Positions 60,800 to 64,000 of a DNA stretch of 64,000 nucleotides are shown here, piece by piece. Both the position numbers and the translations under genes were made by a program. Every line of letters starts with the position of its first letter. Position 1 is the first letter of the stretch. Source of the stretch: Pedobacter nutrimenti (GTDB taxonomy: Bacteria; Bacteroidota; Bacteroidia; Sphingobacteriales; Sphingobacteriaceae). Under the pieces are notes generated by a model. It was not told where the DNA came from. It did no database searches and was given only the letters and a program-made list of their open reading frames with translations. The stretch covers positions 278,889-342,888 of the forward strand of contig NZ_QKLU01000005.1 of assembly GCF_003208655.1 (NCBI RefSeq), read 5' to 3'.

Positions 60800-61234
60800 A
60801 TGAAAAGATTAACAGCGATTAGTATATGTGCTTTTTTTGCTGCAGCCTGCAGCCAGCAACAGGATTATAAAACAGAACGTGACCAGGTGATGAAGTTTCA
60901 TGACGTGGTGATGGAAGACCAGGGGGTTGTGGTGGGAAACCAGATGAAGCTGGACTCTCTGATTAAAGACCTCAGGAAGGCAAAAAGCATCCGTCCTGAA
61001 ATAGATACCTTAAAGGAAAAAATACAGATGTTGGAACTTAAAGCGAGTTTAAGCCATGCCGAAGAACAGATGAATAACTGGATGCATCAGTTTGAACCTG
61101 ATGTAAGTAACAAATCCAATGAAGATGCAATTGTGTATTTTAAAGGGGAAAAAGCGAAGATCGCACGGATCGACAGCTTGTATAAACAGGAAATCAAAGT
61201 TTCAAACGCTTACTTATCTAAATTCAAAAAATAA
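60800..61234 (+). CDS. Coiled-coil lipoprotein
   Basis: A 144-residue protein with a lipobox AAAC (Cys17) and a long helical body with heptad-type Leu/Ile (for example LDSLIKDLRKAKSIRPEID). It is sometimes annotated as a viral A-type inclusion-like protein on the basis of the coiled coil, which is uninformative. It overlaps the SCO start by one base (TAATG), so the two are coupled. Role probably scaffolding in the same cluster. Confidence 0.65.
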   Translation: MKRLTAISICAFFAAACSQQQDYKTERDQVMKFHDVVMEDQGVVVGNQMKLDSLIKDLRKAKSIRPEIDTLKEKIQMLELKASLSHAEEQMNNWMHQFEPDVSNKSNEDAIVYFKGEKAKIARIDSLYKQEIKVSNAYLSKFKK

Positions 61235-61872
61235 TGATCTACAGAGCTTCTTTTATAGCCTTGGTCCTTTTATGTTTAATGGGTTGCAAGGAAAAACGGG
61301 CGCGTTTGCCTTTTTTACAGGCGGAGATTAACGAAAAGACGGTAAATGGTAAAACTGTCCCGGATACGGTTTTCAGGACCATACCGGCCTTTAAATTCCT
61401 GAACCAGGATAGTGTGGTGGTTACAGGGAAAGACTTTGACGGAAGCATTTATGTGGCCGATTTTTTCTTTACCTCCTGTCCGACCATTTGCCCGACCATG
61501 CACAGAAATCTGTTGAAGGTGTATAAAAAATACGAAAACAATCCACAGGTTAAACTGGCCTCACATACCATTGACTCCAAATACGATGTGCCCTCAAGAA
61601 TGAAAGCTTATGCGAATAAGCTGGGCGTTAAAGGCACACAATGGGAGTTTTTATGGGGGACAAGGGATGAAATCTACGCACTGGCCGAAAGGAATTACCT
61701 GGTGAGTGTGAAAGAAGACAAGCAATCTCCGGGAGGTTTTGTGCACCAGGGCTATCTGATCCTTGTGGACAAGGAAAAACGCATCAGGGGCGCTTATGAT
61801 GGTACCGTTGACGCAGATGTAAAGAAGTTAATGGAGGACATGGATACCTTGTTGGAAGAATATAAAAAATAG
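61234..61872 (+). CDS. SCO family protein, lipoprotein (paralogue 2)
   Basis: A 212-residue SCO protein. The lipobox is LMGC (Cys18), the CxxxC motif FFTSCPTICPTMHRN, and the conserved His is in ASHTIDSKYD. It is a clear paralogue of the SCO at 47.6 kb. It starts in the stop of the lipoprotein gene (TAATG). It may deliver copper to an oxidase or act in copper stress. Confidence 0.92.
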   Translation: MIYRASFIALVLLCLMGCKEKRARLPFLQAEINEKTVNGKTVPDTVFRTIPAFKFLNQDSVVVTGKDFDGSIYVADFFFTSCPTICPTMHRNLLKVYKKYENNPQVKLASHTIDSKYDVPSRMKAYANKLGVKGTQWEFLWGTRDEIYALAERNYLVSVKEDKQSPGGFVHQGYLILVDKEKRIRGAYDGTVDADVKKLMEDMDTLLEEYKK

Positions 61873-61961
61873 GCCCGGTTTTAAATTTTAAGAAAAATTT
61901 GACCGTCAGGCAGGATTGGTTTATACTTACAAAAAAACGCTTAATGTTTTACAATTTAAAA

Positions 61962-62375
61962 ATGAACAATATGAAAAAAACCGCTCTGTTAATGGTCCTG
62001 TTTGTTGCACTGGGTACACTGGTTTCGAAAGCACAGAATAAATTTTCTTCCTGGCCTGCACTTGGTGAATTTCACAAAGTGATGTCTGAAACCTTTCACC
62101 CTTCTGAAAAAGGCGATTTAAAGCCTGTTAAAGAAAGAAGTGCTGAGCTTGCTGAAAAAGCAGCGAAACTGAACAGTTCGATGATCCCATCAGAATTTAA
62201 CAAGCCTGCCGTAAAAAAAGCAGTAAAATTACTGGCTGCTGAAAGTCTAGACCTGGACAAACTGATCCGTAAAAAAGGAACAGATGAGCAAATCAAAAAG
62301 AGCCTTGTGGCTTTACATGACCGCTTCCATGAAATAGTCGGTTTGTGTAAAGATGAAGGGCACGAAAAACATTAA
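61962..62375 (+). CDS. Secreted helical protein in the SCO cluster
   Basis: A 137-residue exported protein. I start at 61962 or 61971, near MKKTALLMVLFVALG, with a signal peptide cut after SKA. The mature part is helical and Lys-rich, with HKVMSETFHPSEKGD and an end HDRFHEIVGLCKDEGHEKH holding His, Cys and Glu. It resembles cytochrome-b562-like or metal-binding four-helix proteins, but no haem ligands can be assigned. It is the last gene of the cluster; a terminator follows 5 bp later. Confidence 0.65.
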   Translation: MNNMKKTALLMVLFVALGTLVSKAQNKFSSWPALGEFHKVMSETFHPSEKGDLKPVKERSAELAEKAAKLNSSMIPSEFNKPAVKKAVKLLAAESLDLDKLIRKKGTDEQIKKSLVALHDRFHEIVGLCKDEGHEKH

Positions 62376-62379
62376 GTGC

Positions 62380-62413
62380 AATTCCCATGTTTAGTTACAT
62401 GGGAATTTTTTTT
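62380..62413 (+). terminator. Terminator ending the SCO cluster
   Basis: Perfect 11-bp stem AATTCCCATGT/ACATGGGAATT, 6-bp loop, T8. Confidence 0.9.
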
Positions 62414-62418
62414 GCGAT

Positions 62419-63396
62419 ATGAAGAAAGTATTTATCACCAGGGTTATCCCCGAAAAAGGCTTGGAGCTGCTGAAAGAAGCAGGAATTGAAGTGAATATGT
62501 GGACGCAGAAGCGGCCCCTGACTCCTCAGGAGCTGATTGATTACTGTAGTCAAAACGACGCCTTACTGAGTGTAAGCACAAAAATAGATGCGGCTTTTTT
62601 AAATGCCAGTAAACACCTCAAAGTGATTGCGCTGCATTCTGCGGGTTACGATAATGTAGATGTGGAAGAGGCCAGCCGGTTGAAAATCCCGGTGGGCAAT
62701 ACCCCGGGGGTATTGAGTGCGGCCACTGCTGATACGGCTTTCCTGTTGATGCTTGCCTGTTCGAGAAAAGCATTTTACATGCACAAACAAATCCAGAAAG
62801 GGGCCTGGGACTTTTTTGAACCTACTGCAAATTTGGGAATAGAACTCTATGGCAAGACTTTGGGTATTTTTGGCTTGGGTAGAATAGGTATGGAGATGGC
62901 CAAACGTTGTAAAGGGGCATACAACATGCAAATCATTTACCATAACCGGGCACATAATGAGCAGGCAGAAAAAGAATTGGGGGCCGTGAAAGTTCCTTTC
63001 GAAGCTTTACTGAAAAAAAGTGACGTACTTTCTGTGCATGCAGCCTTAAGCCTTTCGACCAGGGAGATATTCAATCTGGAAGCTTTTTCAAGAATGAAAA
63101 CAGAAGCCATATTTATCAATACAGCCAGGGGAGGCATGCACAATGAGCGGGATTTAAAAACAGCCCTGGACCAGGGAATGATCTGGGGGGCCGGACTCGA
63201 TGTCACTAATCCCGAGCCAATGGCGGCAGATGATCCCTTACTGGACAGGCCAAATGTTTGTATTTTGCCTCATATTGGCTCAGCTACCCGTGAAACAAGG
63301 GATGCCATGTCTGTACTGGCCGCACAGAACATTATCGCCGGTTTAAAAGGCGAACGATTGCCTCATGCAGTGAACCCGGAAATTTATGACCTCTGA
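62419..63396 (+). CDS. D-2-hydroxyacid dehydrogenase
   Basis: A 325-residue NAD(P)-dependent enzyme reducing 2-keto acids. The Rossmann motif is LGIFGLGRIGMEMAKR, the catalytic Arg in NTARGG, and the His in ILPHIGSAT. The IGSAT end resembles glyoxylate/2-ketogluconate reductases. The start is an ATG at 62419, 5 bp after the terminator. Its 3' end overlaps the convergent cbpM gene by 13 bp. Confidence 0.92.
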   Translation: MKKVFITRVIPEKGLELLKEAGIEVNMWTQKRPLTPQELIDYCSQNDALLSVSTKIDAAFLNASKHLKVIALHSAGYDNVDVEEASRLKIPVGNTPGVLSAATADTAFLLMLACSRKAFYMHKQIQKGAWDFFEPTANLGIELYGKTLGIFGLGRIGMEMAKRCKGAYNMQIIYHNRAHNEQAEKELGAVKVPFEALLKKSDVLSVHAALSLSTREIFNLEAFSRMKTEAIFINTARGGMHNERDLKTALDQGMIWGAGLDVTNPEPMAADDPLLDRPNVCILPHIGSATRETRDAMSVLAAQNIIAGLKGERLPHAVNPEIYDL

Positions 63397-63680
63397 AGGG
63401 TTTCGTGCAGCTGAAGACGGTTTTTGAGTACGGTAATCTCCTGCTGCATATCTGTTAGTTTTCCAAGAAGGTGTCTGATTGCGTCGATGCCTTCTATATT
63501 GATTTGCAGATCGTAGTGTAAATGAATATATCTTTCTACTTCTGAAAACTGGTCTTCCTGGATAAACTTATCTGGTCCCACCAGGGTAAGGCTAATGATG
63601 CCCGATTCTTCAAGAGAAATGAGGAAAGAAGGTTCTATATTATAGTGAACACAATATTCTGTGATTTTTATAAGTTGCAT
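63384..63680 (-). CDS. cbpM: Chaperone modulator CbpM
   Basis: A 98-residue modulator of the DnaJ-like CbpA. I start at 63680 (63686 also possible); longer frames run into the DnaJ gene. It contains ITEYCVHYNIEPSFLISLEESG and a C-terminal coiled helix (LTDMQQEITVLKNRLQ). It follows the DnaJ-like gene by about 5-10 bp and is the usual partner. Confidence 0.85.
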   Translation of the reverse strand: MQLIKITEYCVHYNIEPSFLISLEESGIISLTLVGPDKFIQEDQFSEVERYIHLHYDLQINIEGIDAIRHLLGKLTDMQQEITVLKNRLQLHETLQRS

Positions 63681-63690
63681 GCTCATAGAT

Positions 63691-64000
63691 TTAAGATTTT
63701 GCCAGTTCTTTAAATAATTCACGTTGTTTTTCACTCAGCTGATCTGGTATTTTTACCGTATAGGTGACAAACAAATTGCCAAATTCACCTTCCTTTTTAT
63801 AGACAGGAAAGCCTTTTCCCTTTAGCCGGACCTTTGTGCCGTTCTGTGTAGCGGCAGCAACTTTAAGTTTTACTTTGCCGTTAAAGGTCTCTACTGTGGT
63901 CTCTCCGCCCAGTACTGCGGTATATAAATCCAGTTCGGCCGTGGTGTAAAGATCATCATTGAGCCGCTTAAAGGAAGGATCATCTGAAATATTAAACGTA
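63691..64000 (-). CDS. cbpA: DnaJ/CbpA-like chaperone, C-terminal part (5' end outside window)
   Basis: The last 102 codons of a CbpA-type Hsp40 co-chaperone. The stop TAA is at 63691-63693. The visible part is the DnaJ C-terminal substrate-binding domain (DDLYTTAELDLYTAVLGGE, LKGKGFPVYKKEG, then QLSEKQRELFKELAKS). The J domain lies beyond the right edge. cbpM follows directly. Confidence 0.88.
   Translation of the reverse strand, partial: TFNISDDPSFKRLNDDLYTTAELDLYTAVLGGETTVETFNGKVKLKVAAATQNGTKVRLKGKGFPVYKKEGEFGNLFVTYTVKIPDQLSEKQRELFKELAKS

Noticed and set aside
1..64000. tRNA, rRNA, IS elements, prophage
   Set aside because: I looked for T-loop words, transposase motifs and phage genes and found none I could support; a tRNAscan or HMM search would be more sensitive.

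Overview
The window reads as chromosomal core sequence of a Bacteroidota bacterium, most likely family Sphingobacteriaceae and close to Pedobacter. The reasons are: no convincing Shine-Dalgarno pattern before the starts; many starts preceded by the Bacteroidota -7 element TAnnTTTG; a moderate-low G+C; and gene types typical of the phylum (DPP IV-type S9 peptidases, a DUF4369/TlpA lipoprotein, an orphan FecR, OM beta-barrel proteins, paired SCO lipoproteins, a Bacteroidota-type LTA-synthase-like protein). Nearly all of it is coding. I see no prophage, IS element, tRNA, rRNA operon or CRISPR array.

Layout. 0-10.6 kb (minus strand): S9 peptidase, small OM barrel, yidC, pyrG, a lipoprotein, kdsB, deoxynucleoside kinase, trpS. 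10.6-13.6 kb (plus): acyltransferase-gatC-ABC ATPase-cobalamin adenosyltransferase run, a DUF2795 protein and a 52-aa membrane protein. 13.6-21.5 kb: ispD, queA, a MacB-like permease, an aminotransferase, a CDF metal transporter with NUDIX hydrolase, a small lipoprotein, an Lrp/AsnC regulator and a pirin. 21.5-30.9 kb: one tightly packed six-gene minus-strand run (HhH/beta-barrel protein, ComEC, enoyl-CoA hydratase, secreted protein, LTA-synthase-like protein, DPP IV). 31-36.4 kb: divergent merR/alaS, a TonB-domain protein and a histidine-decarboxylase-like enzyme. 36.6-39.1 kb: orphan FecR, TfoX, a 560-bp gene-poor gap with an unusual 11-bp-period repeat array, and a basic secreted protein. 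39.2-46.6 kb: gatB, TlpA-like lipoprotein, two response regulators without kinases, RluA-type synthase and a ClC channel. 46.7-50.2 kb: RNase P RNA, cytochrome c plus SCO, fabH, and an ArsR/SRPBCC pair with two visible operators. 50.2-56.5 kb: Bcr/CflA MFS pump, DUF4268 protein, TonB-dependent receptor-like barrel, PIF1-like helicase. 56.7-59.9 kb: an unrecognised protein, ferritin with a 41-aa Cys/Lys-rich microprotein, a secreted WrbA-RidA fusion and a divergent AraC regulator. 60.3-62.4 kb: a four-gene redox/metal-type cluster around a second SCO protein. 62.4-64 kb: D-2-hydroxyacid dehydrogenase, CbpM and the C-terminal end of a CbpA/DnaJ-type chaperone that runs off the window.

The most interesting items are: (1) the 11-bp phased CTGTTA-type direct repeats with an inverted flanking arm at about 38.4 kb; (2) the exported WrbA-RidA fusion; (3) the 60.3-62.4 kb cluster with a conserved-looking Cys/His motif protein and a putatively leaderless promoter; (4) the GTG-started microprotein behind ferritin; (5) an HhH-plus-barrel protein abutting ComEC, a candidate outer-membrane DNA-uptake partner; (6) a FecR lacking the cytoplasmic anti-sigma segment. 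All functional statements are from reading motifs by eye; no database search was run.
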